A stretch of DNA of 64,000 nt from positions 15,897,741-15,961,740 of the forward strand of contig OX336348.1 in NCBI GenBank assembly GCA_946902875.1. The letters run 5' to 3'. This document shows, one piece after another, positions 20,452-31,665 of the stretch. A program made the position numbers and the translations under genes. Every line of letters begins with the position of its first letter. Positions within the stretch are counted from its first letter, which is position 1. The notes beneath the pieces were generated by a model. The model saw nothing but the letters and a program-made list of their open reading frames with translations. It was not told where the DNA came from and made no database searches. Source of the stretch: Nematopogon swammerdamellus. Lineage: Eukaryota > Arthropoda > Insecta > Lepidoptera > Adelidae.

Positions 20452-22848
20452 TTATTTTATGATGCGGACGTGGAAGCAGTTGTTAAATGTCAGTTGGTGT
20501 GATCTGGCGTGTGCTGGTACAGGTAATGAGGAATAAGCGAGCGAGTTGACTGTAAAGCGGTGATGATTAAGCCTGATATGAAGGGGGTTGATTGTTTCAC
20601 CGATGTAGTATGATGGGCAATGTTTGCATTCTAACAGGTAGACGCAGTTTGATGTTTTGCAAGTGGAGTATGGTTGGGCGTACAGTCGATGATGTGCGTT
20701 TGTGAGTTGGATTATGGATGCTGTATTGATGAGTGGACATGTTTTGCATCGAGGATGATTGCAAGGTGAGGTGCCGGATGGTGAGGAGTTTGTGGCTGGT
20801 GGAGACTGCGGTTTGGTTTTAGAGAGGATAGAACGCAAATTTCTATTTTGTTTGAATGTTATGGGTGGTGTGGTTGGGATTAGGCCTTTTGTATCTGTGT
20901 TGTTATTGAGAATCGGAAGATGTTCTTTGATCAATTTTCTTAACTTATGGGCACCATGAAAGTATGTAGTAATGAATCTTAAAATGTCTTTGTCTTTGTT
21001 GTTGTTTATTCTTGGATATGGTTTTTTGTTGTATATTTGTTTTACAAGCAGTTTCTGAGGATAATTTCTTTCTTTTAGTGCATTGTAAATTTTGTCTTGA
21101 TATTGTGTTAATGTGTGTGAATGATTACAAATTTTGCGTCCACGAATTGAGAGCGAATAGGGTATAGAGCGTTTTGTATGGGATGGATGGCAGCTGTTGA
21201 AATCTAGGTACTGTAGCTTATTTATTTCTTTGATATGGACTGATGTGATGATTTGATTATTATGGATTGTGAGGTCGACATCTAGAAATGTAATGGATTT
21301 TTGTGATTTGGTATGGGTGAACGATAACGAACTGCATTGGTTTAATTTTTTGAGAAAGATTTCTAGTTCTTCTAAAATATGCTGCCAAATCACGAAGATG
21401 TCATCTATGTACCGAAGCCACAGCGCGGGTTTTATAGCACAATTTTTTTGAAATTGCTCTTCTATTTTCCCCAAGAATAGGTTCGCGTATGATGGTCCCA
21501 TGCGCGTACCCATAGCTGTTCCTTTGATTTGTTTGTACACTTGGCCCTCAAAGTTGAAGAAGTTGCTGGTTAGTACTATTTCGCTCAGTTGTATGAGGAA
21601 TTGTGTGGATGGTGTATGAGGGTATTGTCTGTTGTTGAGGTATTCTGTAACGGCATCGAGGCCTTCGGCGTGTGGGATATTGGTGTAGGGGGAAGTGACG
21701 TCTATTGTAACTAAAGTTGTGGGTGTCTGGGGTAGTTTGAAGTTTTGTATGATGTCGAGAAAATGGTAAGTGTCTTTTAAATAGGATGGCAGTGACTTGA
21801 CGATTGGTTGGAGATGATGGTCAACATAGGCTGAGATGCGTTCTGTCGGGCACTGATATGATGCTACAATGGGTCTACCTCGGTTGTCTTTTTTATGAAT
21901 CTTCGGTAACATGTAGAAATGCGGTGTCCGTGGGTGAGGTGGAACGAGTGAATCGATGGTTAAATGGTTCAGTGCTTCAGCAGGCCCTTTTGTTTTTAGA
22001 AAGGTCTTGATAGTGGTGGTTATGTTTTGGCATGGATCGTGGTCCAGAATGACATAGTAATCTGTGTTGTTTAGTTGGCGAAATCCTTCATTGACATAGT
22101 TGACGCGATCTAATATTACAGTTGTGGATCCCTTGTCTGCCGGTAAAATAATGATGTCGTCGTCGTTTTTGAATTTTTTGAGTGCTCGTTGTTCGTCTTT
22201 CGTTAGGTTGCTATTTTGGTGCTGTAAAGTATGTGTGTATTCGTCGTCTGTAAGTTTTGTTAGTATATTAGTCATAAAGATTTCGATGGGATGATTTTGT
22301 GGCAGTGCTGGTGGTTCGAAGCGTGATGGTTCCTTAAATTGTTCTAGACTTTTGTGCACGCTGTCTGTAGTAGTGTTGTTATTTTGGTGTTTAGTCCAGT
22401 AGTATTTCCACTTGAGCTTTCGGCCAAATCGTATTGCGTCATTTGTTAGTTCGGTCTGGTTAACAGTTGTTGTTGGGCAGAAATTTAGACCTCTTGAAAG
22501 AACGGCAATTTCGGTGTTTGATAGTATTTTAGATGACAGATTAACTATGTTATTGTTGTAATTGGTGTGTGTGATTTGAGGCGGTGGTGGAATGTGGAAG
22601 AGGTTTACGAGGTCATTAGGTTGTGTGTTGAGAGCTGTAGAGGTTGTAAGTTTGGGATTTAGTGGTAAGGAAAGGCCTAGTAACTCATAATATTTTTTTA
22701 ATTTGTTTAATTTTGTATTTTGATTTTTGAAGTTTTTGTGCTGTTTTGTTCTATGTGCGCTAAGAATTTGATTAATTTTTATAAATAGATGTGGAAATGC
22801 TAATAGGGCGGTTTTTACAATTGCGTCTAGATTATTTTTATGATGCAC
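20452..22848 (-). CDS. Penelope-like reverse transcriptase / GIY-YIG endonuclease
   Basis: 798 open codons. Residue landmarks: PADKGSTTVI (236-245), MLPKIHKK (313-320), GRPIVAS (324-330), motif A TIDVTSPYTNIP (381-392), KGTAMGTRMGPSYANL (442-457), catalytic YIDDIF (480-485), Cys cluster CNHPRCKTC (696-704), GIY-YIG as CVYLL...YYIGET (735-752). This arrangement identifies a Penelope-like element. Motif A has SP where most members have SL. The frame stops at TAA (20452-20454) about 43 residues before the end seen in the other copies, so this copy is slightly truncated. Its N-terminus is in another frame. Confidence 0.9.
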   Translation of the reverse strand: MHHKNNLDAIVKTALLAFPHLFIKINQILSAHRTKQHKNFKNQNTKLNKLKKYYELLGLSLPLNPKLTTSTALNTQPNDLVNLFHIPPPPQITHTNYNNNIVNLSSKILSNTEIAVLSRGLNFCPTTTVNQTELTNDAIRFGRKLKWKYYWTKHQNNNTTTDSVHKSLEQFKEPSRFEPPALPQNHPIEIFMTNILTKLTDDEYTHTLQHQNSNLTKDEQRALKKFKNDDDIIILPADKGSTTVILDRVNYVNEGFRQLNNTDYYVILDHDPCQNITTTIKTFLKTKGPAEALNHLTIDSLVPPHPRTPHFYMLPKIHKKDNRGRPIVASYQCPTERISAYVDHHLQPIVKSLPSYLKDTYHFLDIIQNFKLPQTPTTLVTIDVTSPYTNIPHAEGLDAVTEYLNNRQYPHTPSTQFLIQLSEIVLTSNFFNFEGQVYKQIKGTAMGTRMGPSYANLFLGKIEEQFQKNCAIKPALWLRYIDDIFVIWQHILEELEIFLKKLNQCSSLSFTHTKSQKSITFLDVDLTIHNNQIITSVHIKEINKLQYLDFNSCHPSHTKRSIPYSLSIRGRKICNHSHTLTQYQDKIYNALKERNYPQKLLVKQIYNKKPYPRINNNKDKDILRFITTYFHGAHKLRKLIKEHLPILNNNTDTKGLIPTTPPITFKQNRNLRSILSKTKPQSPPATNSSPSGTSPCNHPRCKTCPLINTASIIQLTNAHHRLYAQPYSTCKTSNCVYLLECKHCPSYYIGETINPLHIRLNHHRFTVNSLAYSSLPVPAHARSHQLTFNNCFHVRIIK

Positions 22849-23078
22849 AGCGAGATGTATTGGCTGTGGAGGAGTTGCGTTGTTTGTATTGCTTGTGTCA
22901 TCTGTAGAGCGCGAAATATTTCTCGAATTGGTGGTGGTATTGCATAAAATGGCATTTTTTGTATAAGGCCTTTAGGAGCCATACCGAATTTTAAACATTC
23001 GTTAAGGAATGTGTGATGACTATTAAATTGTAGTAGTTTGGATGCGTGGTAAGTGATTTTGTCTAGGATTTCTTTCAT
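22827..23078 (-). pseudogene. N-terminal part of the Penelope-like ORF, shifted frame
   Basis: 83 codons including FNSHHTFLNECLKF and APKGLIQKM, which resemble the N-terminal His-rich region of Penelope-like proteins. The main ORF frame is open upstream of its first ATG to about 22998, so the two parts overlap and are probably joined by a frameshift, or an intron, in that interval. Confidence 0.6.
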
Positions 23079-23195
23079 TGTGATCGTATTAGATCGAGAG
23101 GAATGTAATCAAGGCAACTGTGAATAGTTGAACAGACTCCGCAATAAATATAATATTAGTAATATATCTAAACTCCTTGGTACTATGGCAACGTG

Positions 23196-23323
23196 ATGAT
23201 GATGAAATGAAGGGAAGCACTGACATGGCACCTAGTTCACCCTGTGTTATGGGCTGACATCACGGATGTTGTAGGTGATGTAGCCAACCGTGTCAGGTTC
23301 CATAAAAAAAAAAAAAAAAAAAA
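23196..23323 (+). mobile_element. SINE-like element A in the Penelope 5' region
   Basis: About 128 bp ending in a poly(A) of roughly 22, flanked by AACGTG (23190-23195 and 23324-23329). It is 5'-truncated and carries the CAGGTTCCAT variant also seen in the type C copies of the palindrome. Confidence 0.8.
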
Positions 23324-23329
23324 AACGTG

Positions 23330-24091
23330 CGGCTAATCCATCCTCTTTGGGCAGCGTAGATTACAATCTCTTTGTATGGCAGTGACATATTAGTTTTCTT
23401 TGTATAAGATGAATTTCAAACATTGATAGGTAATCTCATATGTCAATACAATATTTTGACAATATTCATGCTGTGTTCTGTGGCCTAATCTTTTTGTAAA
23501 CAATTTTTATAATTTATAAATATTCCAAAAATATTCTGTATCAAGAATCGTTATTGCAGGAATGCTTAAATAAGTCTACTTATCAAATTATGATTTCTTC
23601 TTTGATGTTGCTGTCTTGGCTTCTGGAGTGGTTGGATGTATTTTAGTGTCGTCCACTTCGAGAGATACTTTATTGCAACTTATTGCAAGGACTCTTGAGC
23701 GGTCAGGGAGGAAGGACAATATGGTTGAGATTCTTCGATCTTCGGGTGGATTCACTGTTGTGCGAGTGCGACGTAGAAATGTTGATGATCCCTTTGTAGT
23801 GATTCTTGTGATGGATTAATTGTTTTATATTTCAATTGTTGCAGGAATCCGCTGGATAGTGATGAGCAATAGTGTTGATGATTTTATGAAGTTCGACGAT
23901 CACGTGAATATGTCCGTGTAGGATTTAGTAAGCGCTTTATGTGTATTTGGCGACTCACTCTATTTTTGAAGTACTTGTAATATATAATTTTCGCCGGAAT
24001 ATGTCCGGGAATGCTCACAAATTGTGAGATGAGACTTTCACTTTATAAATATATATATTTTTTAATTAAATACTAACAACGTTTTGTTGCT
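23330..24091. other. Penelope 5' region, non-coding
   Basis: AT-rich sequence between the ORF start and the second terminal repeat. A 67-codon frame (23616-23819, +) has no recognisable domain and is probably chance. Confidence 0.35.
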
Positions 24092-24720
24092 TTATTTTTA
24101 TGTAAAACACATATTTTATTAATAATAATAAAAAAGCACATTTATTGATGAAATATTTCGCCCCGATGTCGGTGGCGTCTTCAGTCAAGTGAGAAATAAT
24201 GATTTGATAGATATGTTTTTTAATATTTTCTTCTTTTTTTATTATTTTTTATATTGAAATAGAAAGCAAATGATGGTTTTATGGATACATGGTGAGTGGA
24301 TGAACGTAAATTAATATGAGTTATGAGATGTGAAAGGTATACTGGTGATTTATGTTTAATTTAGTGAATGACGTTGAATGGTATGAGCCAAGGATCCATA
24401 TGTATGAAGTTTCATGGGTACGCAACTCTATTTCAGGGAGGGGAGGTGAGAATGATTTTATGATACGGACGTGGAAGCAGTTGTTAAATGTCAGTTGGTG
24501 TGATCTGGCGTGTGCTGGTACAGGTAATGAGGAATAAGCGAGCGAGTTGACTGTAAAGCGGTGATGATTAAGCCTGATTATGAAGGGGGTTGATTGTTTC
24601 ACCGATGTAGTATGATGGGCAATGTTTGCATTCTAACAGGTAGACGCAGTTTGATGTTTTGCAAGTGGAGTATGGTTGGGCGTACAGTCGATGATGTGCG
24701 TTTGTGAGTTGGATTATGGA

Positions 24721-25945
24721 TTATTTCTAAAAAATTGTGCTATAAAACCCGCGCTGTAGCTTCGGTACATAGATGACATCTTCGTGATTTGGCAGCATAG
24801 TTTAGAAGAACTAGAAATCTTTCTTAAAAAATTAAACCAATGCAGTTCGTTATCGTTCACCCATACCAAATCACAAAAATCCATTACATTTCTAGATGTC
24901 GACCTCACAATCCATAATAATCAAATCATCACATCAGTCCATATCAAAGAAATAAATAAGCTACAGTACCTAGATTTCAACAGCTGCCATCCATCCCATA
25001 CAAAACGCTCTATACCCTATTCGCTCTCAATTCGTGGACGCAAAATTTGTAATCATTCACACACATTAACACAATATCAAGACAAAATTTACAATGCACT
25101 AAAAGAAAGAAATTATCCTCAGAAACTGCTTGTAAAACAAATATACAACAAAAAACCATATCCAAGAATAAACAACAACAAAGACAAAGACATTTTAAGA
25201 TTCATTACTACATACTTTCATGGTGCCCATAAGTTAAGAAAATTGATCAAAGAACATCTTCCGATTCTCAATAACAACACAGATACAAAAGGCCTAATCC
25301 CAACCACACCACCCATAACATTCAAACAAAATAGAAATTTGCATTCTATCCTCTCTAAAACCAAACCGCAGTCTCCACCAGCCACAAACTCCTCACCATC
25401 CGGCACCTCACCTTGCAATCATCCTCGATGCAAAACATGTCCACTCATCAATACAGCATCCATAATCCAACTCACAAACGCACATCATCGACTGTACGCC
25501 CAACCATACTCCACTTGCAAAACATCAAACTGCGTCTACCTGTTAGAATGCAAACATTGCCCATCATACTACATCGGTGAAACAATCAACCCCCTTCATA
25601 TCAGGCTTAATCATCACCGCTTTACAGTCAACTCGCTCGCTTATTCCTCATTACCTGTACCAGCACACGCCAGATCACACCAACTGACATTTAACAACTG
25701 CTTCCACGTCCGTATCATAAAATCATTCTCACCTCCCCTCCCTGAAATAGAGTTGCGTACCCATGAAACTTCATACATATGGATCCTTGGCTCATACCAT
25801 TCAACGTCATTCACTAAATTAAACATAAATCACCAGTATACCTTTCACATCTCATAACTCATATTAATTTACGTTCATACACTCACCATGTATCCATAAA
25901 ACCATCATTTGCTTTCTATTTCTATATAAAAAATAATAAAAAAGT
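24721..25945 (+). mobile_element. Inverted, truncated Penelope copy
   Basis: Reverse complement of about 20230-21470. It begins in the RT domain just before YIDD. A TAG replaces a Trp codon upstream of YIDD. The frame 24784-25857 then runs to the natural C-terminus (NHQYTFHIS), including the Cys cluster and GIY-YIG region. Homology stops near 25945 within the 3' UTR, before the hammerhead-like segment. With the minus-strand copy it forms a 1.2-kb-arm inverted repeat. Confidence 0.85.
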
Positions 25946-26107
25946 TAATTTAAAAAATAAAAAAACCCGACTGCGTAAAAAGTTAACTTTAAATAAAAAC
26001 TGAAAAGAAAAAAACAAGTCCATGTAATATTGAATAACTACACCACTGAAATAGTTTCATGATCGATACACAATTATATAACCAATATAAACTCTAATGC
26101 GGAACAT

Positions 26108-26173
26108 AGCGACTTTAACAGTCGGGACCCATTAAAATGTTTCCAATAATGGGTCCCGACTGTTAAAGTCGCT
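26108..26173. repeat. Perfect 27-bp inverted repeat, 12-nt loop
   Basis: AGCGACTTTAACAGTCGGG... (26108-26134) is followed by its exact reverse complement (26147-26173). It could be a tiny MITE core or transposon footprint. No function is evident. Confidence 0.75.
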
Positions 26174-26379
26174 AGTCGCTGAAAGTGCGACAGCCCTGTG
26201 GAACTTCGCACGTTTAAGATACGAGTATCTATTAGGACTCAAAAGACACGAAATATTAAGTAAATATTAAGTGGATATCTCGTGAACGAGGTCGAAAATT
26301 GAAAAACAAAAAAAATGGCCTGGAGTTATTGAGACGCGGAAAATTTTATGTCATTACAGCTTGTTTCGTAGGAGTGATA

Positions 26380-26530
26380 GGGGAGGAGGTGGGAGGTCCT
26401 AGTTCAGTATAGCCAGCATTCCAGGGAAGTTTCTAGTATGGCACCTACCATCTCGGTGGTTATATTGGCTGTTCGGAGCATGTGCTTTGGCCCTTCCGAC
26501 TCAGCCACCCATATCGGATTACATAAAAAA
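26380..26530 (+). mobile_element. SINE-like element related to family A
   Basis: Contains GTTCAGTATAGCCAGCATTC, GGCACCTACC, TTCCGACTCAGCCACCC and ends ATTACATAAAAAAA. Its order parallels family A (TCAGTGTAGCCGGC, GGCACCTAG, then the poly(A) end) but it is diverged. A CAGCCACCCAT...TTACATAAAAA end recurs on the minus strand at about 33540-33590. Confidence 0.45.
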
Positions 26531-27036
26531 ACCGTTTAAAAAAACTTATTACTTTTTTATTCTATTTTTTTTTTTAAGTCCGTTTTATGTTTTTTAAAAC
26601 AGTTTTTATTTCATTATTTTTTAGTAATATTACATAAAAAAGAATAATCTAAATCGAATAATCGAAATCGGTTTAAGTGGCACAGAATTATTCGCACAGA
26701 GCATCAAATACCTACCGCCCGCGCGGGCGCGCGCATTTCATGCTCTGTGATTATTCGCCATGTGTCAACCTGCAAAATTTTGCGCGTGTTGCAGAGACCG
26801 TTCACAGTTATTTTACCTCTAGCCATCAAGTTGGCTAACCTGAACTCTGTGTTGCCATAATTGGTTCGTACTATTTCCCTGTACGAAATATTTGAATATA
26901 TTTTTAAAATAGAATAGAAACTCTTTATTGCACACAAATTGAAAGAAGAACATTACACGACAAGAAACAAGAAATGCAGTACGGCTACCACAGGTTTTCT
27001 GTTAAACTAACTGTAAGTGTTGTCGACTCATCCAGA

Positions 27037-28180
27037 CATCGGAATCCGCGGGGCACGAATACGACCTTGTTAGGGATTGACTACGGCGATCAATAAACAA
27101 TCGACACTGTTATCGATACTCATATTTATTTGTTTATTGTATTTTATTCATGTCATATTTCAGACCTGAATACTTATATACCTACAGTACTTATATAAAC
27201 ATGTATACTTTATGTTAACGATTAAGTAAATATAATACATATTTATATAAGGTCTATCAAAATTAGTTCATAGTACGTAGTTCATAGTTCATAGTAGGGG
27301 GGGTTCTGTATCATATAGGGAGTAAAACCTATATAAAAATGTTTGGACCTTGGGCTTTTTTTAAGTAAAAATTTTTTTTATGTAGGTATTTAAATAAAAA
27401 TATAGGTGGTTGATTTTTATAACCTAATCGATTCAGTTTCATAACAGTAACAAAAAAGTCTTCATGACCATTATGATGTAACACGTGTAAGTTGGTAAAA
27501 AAAATTAAATTCTTTCTATTCCATACTAATAAAACTAAAATTGTGGTTTTTCACAATTTCTGAAAGAAAGAGATATACGTGTTGGAAGACTTTTTTGTTC
27601 CTAGCACGAAACCGAAACGATTAAGAAAAATTTTTTTTTACATTTAACATTAAAAAAAATTTTTTTGTGAAAAAAAAAATTCTTTGTTCTTCAAAAGTGA
27701 TCTATTTCCGATACAGAACCCCCCCCCCCCCCCCCCCCCCCTTAGCTTACTATGAACTAATTTTGTAAGACCTATATTTTTGGACCTTGGCCTTTTTTTT
27801 ATGTAAAATATTTTTTTATGTGTTTAAATAAAAAAATAGGTGGTTGATTTTTATAGCCTAATCGATTCAGTTTCATAACAGTAACAAAAAAGTCTTCAAT
27901 ATCATTATGATGTAACACGTGTAAGTTGGTAAAAAAAATCAAATTCTTTCTATTCCATACTAATAAAACTAATATTGTGGTTTGAACAGATTTGTATTGT
28001 ACCTACAAAGTAAATACAACATTTGTTTATTATATCTTATTTTCTATAGAAATACTCTTAGTTTTAATAATCGACATTATTTCATATTATTCTAAAATAA
28101 CGATCGATTTTCGATATTTGTGGATACATTGTCCCATCACTAAACAACCTTGAATCATTCGTGCCCCGCGGATTCCGATG
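27037..28180. repeat. 1.1-kb unit bounded by a 24-bp perfect inverted repeat
   Basis: CATCGGAATCCGCGGGGCAC... (27037-27060) recurs as its exact complement at 28157-28180. Inside are family E repeats: an inverted end at 27257-27320, a copy at 27346-27780 and a partial tandem copy at 27781-27980, each with the GACCTTGG...CTTTTTTT phrase. A run of 23 C interrupts one of them (27719-27741). This may be a DNA transposon relic with captured repeats. Confidence 0.5.
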
Positions 28181-29423
28181 TCATCACGTACGATTTTGTT
28201 TGCGTTCGATTTGGTACCATGAGTTACATCCATAACGCATCGAACGCGTATCGATCGTTCGAAGGTTCTCGCGTTCGATCATAGACAACATTAACAACAA
28301 CTTCGGGCTCACATTTCAAGGGTACGTTCTGCACTAGTGTTTATGCTTCTTTTAAGTAAATTAAAGAAGGATAGCGCTAGTTCGCATTAAATGTCACTCA
28401 CGTTTTTGTTGAAACGTAGAAACATGCCATGCCGGATTGTGTGCAAAGAGAATATAACCCCTGCGTCTGTCTGCGTGAGCGTAAAGTGAGCGGTGAAGTG
28501 AATAGAATCAAGCGAAATAATAAATCACGAATAGTTAGTCAACTATAGCTAAATGAGCTTAGCTCCTCGCTCAGATAGGAGAAGGCTTCTTTGAAGTTCG
28601 CGGTGATTATCCCGAAGATCTTGTTCCCGGGCCTCCTCAACCACATTCTCCGAGCGATGGCGGGGCCAGCGAAACGGGTGATTTTTTGCGCGTCCCGTCT
28701 ATTCAAACAAATTTTGATATCGCCGCCGCGCCGCCGCCGCCGCACCGCTCACTACCGTGGTATGGTCGCATCGCACTCGCCGCCGCGCTAGCGGGCCGCT
28801 TTCCGCGCTCCCCGCCGCCGCTCGCAACCCCGTTTGGCGCAGTGGCATTGCCGTTTCACCTAGTGGCTGGCTAGTGTAGAGCATGAACGCGTTCGTTGTC
28901 GAAGTGTTCGATGGCAACTACCAAAATGGTCACTTGTGGTAGCGAATTTCATACAAAAACACTTTCCATCGTTTCAAAATGGTCGTCGTCGAACGACAAC
29001 AAACGTCAAAGGAGCCTCATGGTACCGAATTTAGTTCATCACATCTAACGCTAGGGGCGCTGCACGGCTTTCTATAGAAATTTACGCAATGTGAATCGAA
29101 GTGAAGTGAAGCCCAAAACCTGTGGTAGCGCTACAGGAGTGCGCAAAGGTGAACTCATCACTACAAGTACAACAGGTACTCATACATCATTTCCACTACC
29201 ACGGGTAAAATATTAATAGCAAGTAACCCTTTTTACGACCGTAGTACTAGTTACAGCAAGTGGTGCCAACCTAGAGGAAGATACAATAATATGTGTCAGA
29301 GGTAAAATAACTGTGAACGCTCTGTAGTGCTGAGGTATTGATATGCTTATGTTTTTATTGCTGAAAAAGTCCACATCAAAAGTTTTGCTGAAGGTTACCA
29401 CAATATTATATTTGTTGATTTTT
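28181..29423. other. Non-coding interval with GC-rich triplet stretch
   Basis: About 28715-28830 is rich in GCC/CGC triplets. GTTCGATTTGGTACCATGAG (28205 area) recurs inverted near 29012-29030. Frames here (28539-28917) are GC-driven and not supported as genes. Confidence 0.3.
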
Positions 29424-29685
29424 CATTTACCGTGTGGGGCCGGTACTTAAAAGAATAGTCCCACTGCATATCTCCCCGTGCATGTCGTAAAAGGCGACTA
29501 AGGGATAAGGACAAGATGTCGCGCTAAAGGGCGAAAGGCTAGCCACCTCTCACCTCGGCGCGGTCCTTCCACCTTGTCATGCAGCAGGTGGGTCTTCGTG
29601 CCTCACTTGCTGCTTGATAGTTATCTTGTCCGTATACTGTGCTAAACGTGGTGGTCGGTGTTGTGCTTTAATTTACCAGAGTACT
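29424..29685 (+). mobile_element. SINE-like element B, 5' part
   Basis: Starts with the head shared with families A and C (ACCGTGTGGGGCCGGTAC to CTAAGGGATAAGGAC), then CACCTCTCACCTCGGCGC, CAGCAGGTGGGTCTTCG and GTGGTGGTCGGTGTTGTGCT. It is interrupted by a LINE fragment; the 3' part continues at 30108-30180. Complete relatives lie at 40763-41073 and 54815-55090. Confidence 0.65.
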
Positions 29686-30107
29686 TAAGGGAGTGAAAGT
29701 TGGGTATGGCAGGCGAAGCATGAGAGCAGGATAAATGATGTCGAAATGCGCGCGTTGAGAGGAGTATGTGTGGAATAGGAGGAGTATGTATGTCTGTAGA
29801 ATGGATGATAGGAGACTAGTGAAAGAAATCTATGGAGCGAATGTTAGTGGAAGAGTCGGGAAGGGTCGCCCTAGACGCACGTACCTGGACCAGATCGGGC
29901 ATGTGCTCGAAAAGGGTCAGGTGCGTAGTACCCGTAACCGACGAGCATGTATGAAGAACATTATGAGAGTGGAAGAGGCGGCTAAAGTGTTTCAGGATCG
30001 TGGCGCGTGGGGGTTGGATTGTTTGCGTGGGTTGGGTCCGTTGTCTTTGCCTGCCCCACTGGGAGAGAGGCAGGCGTGACGTTATGTATGTGTATGTATG
30101 TATGAAC
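29686..30107 (+). pseudogene. LINE C-terminal fragment inside element B
   Basis: The open part at 29768-30079 includes RLVKEIYGANVSGRVGKGRP, TYLDQIGHVLEKGQV and STRNRRACMKNIM. Upstream there is HESRINDVEMRALRGVCGV in another frame with a deletion. This is the C-terminal end of an insect LINE pol protein common in Lepidoptera. It ends in an ATGT-type microsatellite (30085-30100), after which element B resumes (CACAACACCGATTACTC). Confidence 0.65.
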
Positions 30108-30180
30108 GTATAGCACAACACCGATTACTCTGCTTACCCTGATTGTCGGGATACATAAGCGTGAGTTATGTATGTATGTC
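30108..30180 (+). mobile_element. SINE-like element B, 3' part
   Basis: CACAACACCGATTACTCTGC, then CGATTGTCGGGAT-like sequence and a TATGTATG tail, as at the 3' end of the copy at 40763-41073 read on its own strand. Confidence 0.55.
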
Positions 30181-31449
30181 AAAAACCGCTGAATCAATTT
30201 CGATAAAATGTATACGGGTGGTCCCATGAAGTATGACCTACCAAATAAAAAAAAAAGAATTTTCAAAATCGGCCCAACATTGACTGAGTAATCGCGTAAC
30301 AAACATTAAAAAACCAGTTGCACTCCGGGAGTGCCGGCAGAAGTGAAGACTTTTTGTATTTCCGAAAACAATTCTTAGGTGGTTATAAAAAAACTAAACA
30401 CCCTAAAAGAATTAAAACACCGTAACATTGCTTAAAAGAAAACAAAAGAAAAAAAAACAAAAAAATGTTAAATTTAGTTGAACGGACACATGCATTTGTT
30501 ACGGAACCCTACATTAATTTTGCAGAACTTTGAGATGTCATGTATTGAGCGTTGTCATAGCAACGATATATTGTTATCTTCCCCTTTTTCGATCAGGCTA
30601 CGGCGATGACGCTGACGCGCTTACGCGCTGACGCGAACATACATAACATTTCTTCCCCATATAAAAAGGTGCCAAGTGTCGCTAAAGAAGTTTTCACTTC
30701 AAAAATTGGTGCAATTGGTTGAAAATTGTAAAATTTAGTAAAACGGACAGACATGCATTTGTTACGGAACCCTACATTAATTTTGCAGAACTTTGAGATG
30801 TCATGTATTGAGCGTTGTCATAGCAACTGAGACGATGAGATGAAAAGGAAATAGAATAAAGTACGGCTCAGAAAATTTAGTTGATCGTTTATTACATTAA
30901 CACAAAATCACGATACAAATTTATACAGGGTGTGAGTTAATTATGTTAATGAAGTAGAAAAAAACAATATGTTGCAACCATGTCGCCGAAAAATACATTT
31001 ACATGGCTTACGTATGATAAACCTTAAGACGGAGGTTACACGCTCAGTTTGGCATCAGTTCAGCCCATCCGTCTGGTCAAACTGACGCCAGAATGACCGT
31101 TTAATCGATTGGCTGATGGACTGATGGACCAGACTGATGGATTTTTAAATATTTTGATAATTTTCGTCAGTCTAGTTTAGACTGACGGCAGACTGTTAGT
31201 GTGGAGTCCCACGTCGCTACGTTGCCGACGGCTCCCCGTGCTACCCGTGACTCCGTCGCCAGCGCCGTCAATTGAAGTGAAAAAGACATTATTTTGACCT
31301 TAGAATCATTTCCGAATGAACATACCGCTAGAGCAGCAGACATTTGTGGCCGCCTGTACCCCATGTTGAACAGGAAGAGTAAGTTAAGTAAGTAACTCAG
31401 AAATGAGCTGACACCTGCATTAAACTCGTCATGACCTAAGCCTCACCGG
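30181..31449. other. Non-coding interval with a spaced direct repeat
   Basis: Holds an 85-bp direct repeat, 30481-30565 and 30742-30827 (CATGCATTTGTTACGGAACC, GAGATGTCATGTATTGAGC), about 260 bp apart, possibly terminal repeats of a small element. At 31050-31200 there is a local inverted GACTGATGGA / TCAGTCTAG region. No gene was seen. Confidence 0.4.
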
Positions 31450-31665
31450 TGGGCCGCGTGGGCGCATGCGGCCAAAGGACTCATTGACAAGATGAGGGTC
31501 AGGCAACACAAATTTTTGCGCATCGCCATAGAAACGCCAACCTTCACAGAGATCTAGGGATAGCACCGCTGGAGGAGTATCTCCAGACGCTGTCGACGTG
31601 CTTCTTCAGGGGGGCGTATCGGCATGACAACCCGCCAGTTCGCCAGTTCATCTTCGCTGTGATAG
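31450..31665 (+). pseudogene. Jockey-like RT C-terminal relic
   Basis: Two frames together show RGRMRPKDSL / KMRVRQHKFLRIAIETPTF and then LHRDLGIAPLEEYLQTLST and FFRGAYRHDNP. This is the HRDLG...EE..R region at the end of Jockey-type reverse transcriptases. A frameshift lies near 31545. Downstream sequence to about 32035 is open in places but has no motif. Confidence 0.5.

Larger units (their letters stand above)
20095..24720 (-). mobile_element. Penelope-like element with direct terminal repeats
   Basis: The minus-strand element includes a GIY-YIG/RT ORF (20452-22848, N-terminal part to 23078) and flanking direct repeats of about 626 bp (20095-20721 and 24092-24720), matching the pseudo-LTR organisation known for Penelope-like elements. 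Each repeat contains the ORF's 3' end, the 3' UTR and a GC hairpin with a hammerhead-like core. The 3' junction lies in the LINE frame near 20095. A SINE has inserted at 23196-23323. An inverted, truncated second copy abuts at 24721. Confidence 0.85.
25946..27036. other. Non-coding interval with hairpin and SINE-like copy
   Basis: AT-rich. It contains AAAAAACCCGACTGCG (a phrase of a dispersed repeat), the 27-bp hairpin at 26108-26173 and a SINE-like copy near 26380-26530. A 77-codon minus frame (26704-26937) has no domain. Confidence 0.35.

Noticed and set aside
20095..24720. LTR retrotransposon
   Set aside because: Direct repeats are present, but the ORF has Penelope-type RT and GIY-YIG motifs, no gag, protease, integrase or primer-binding site.
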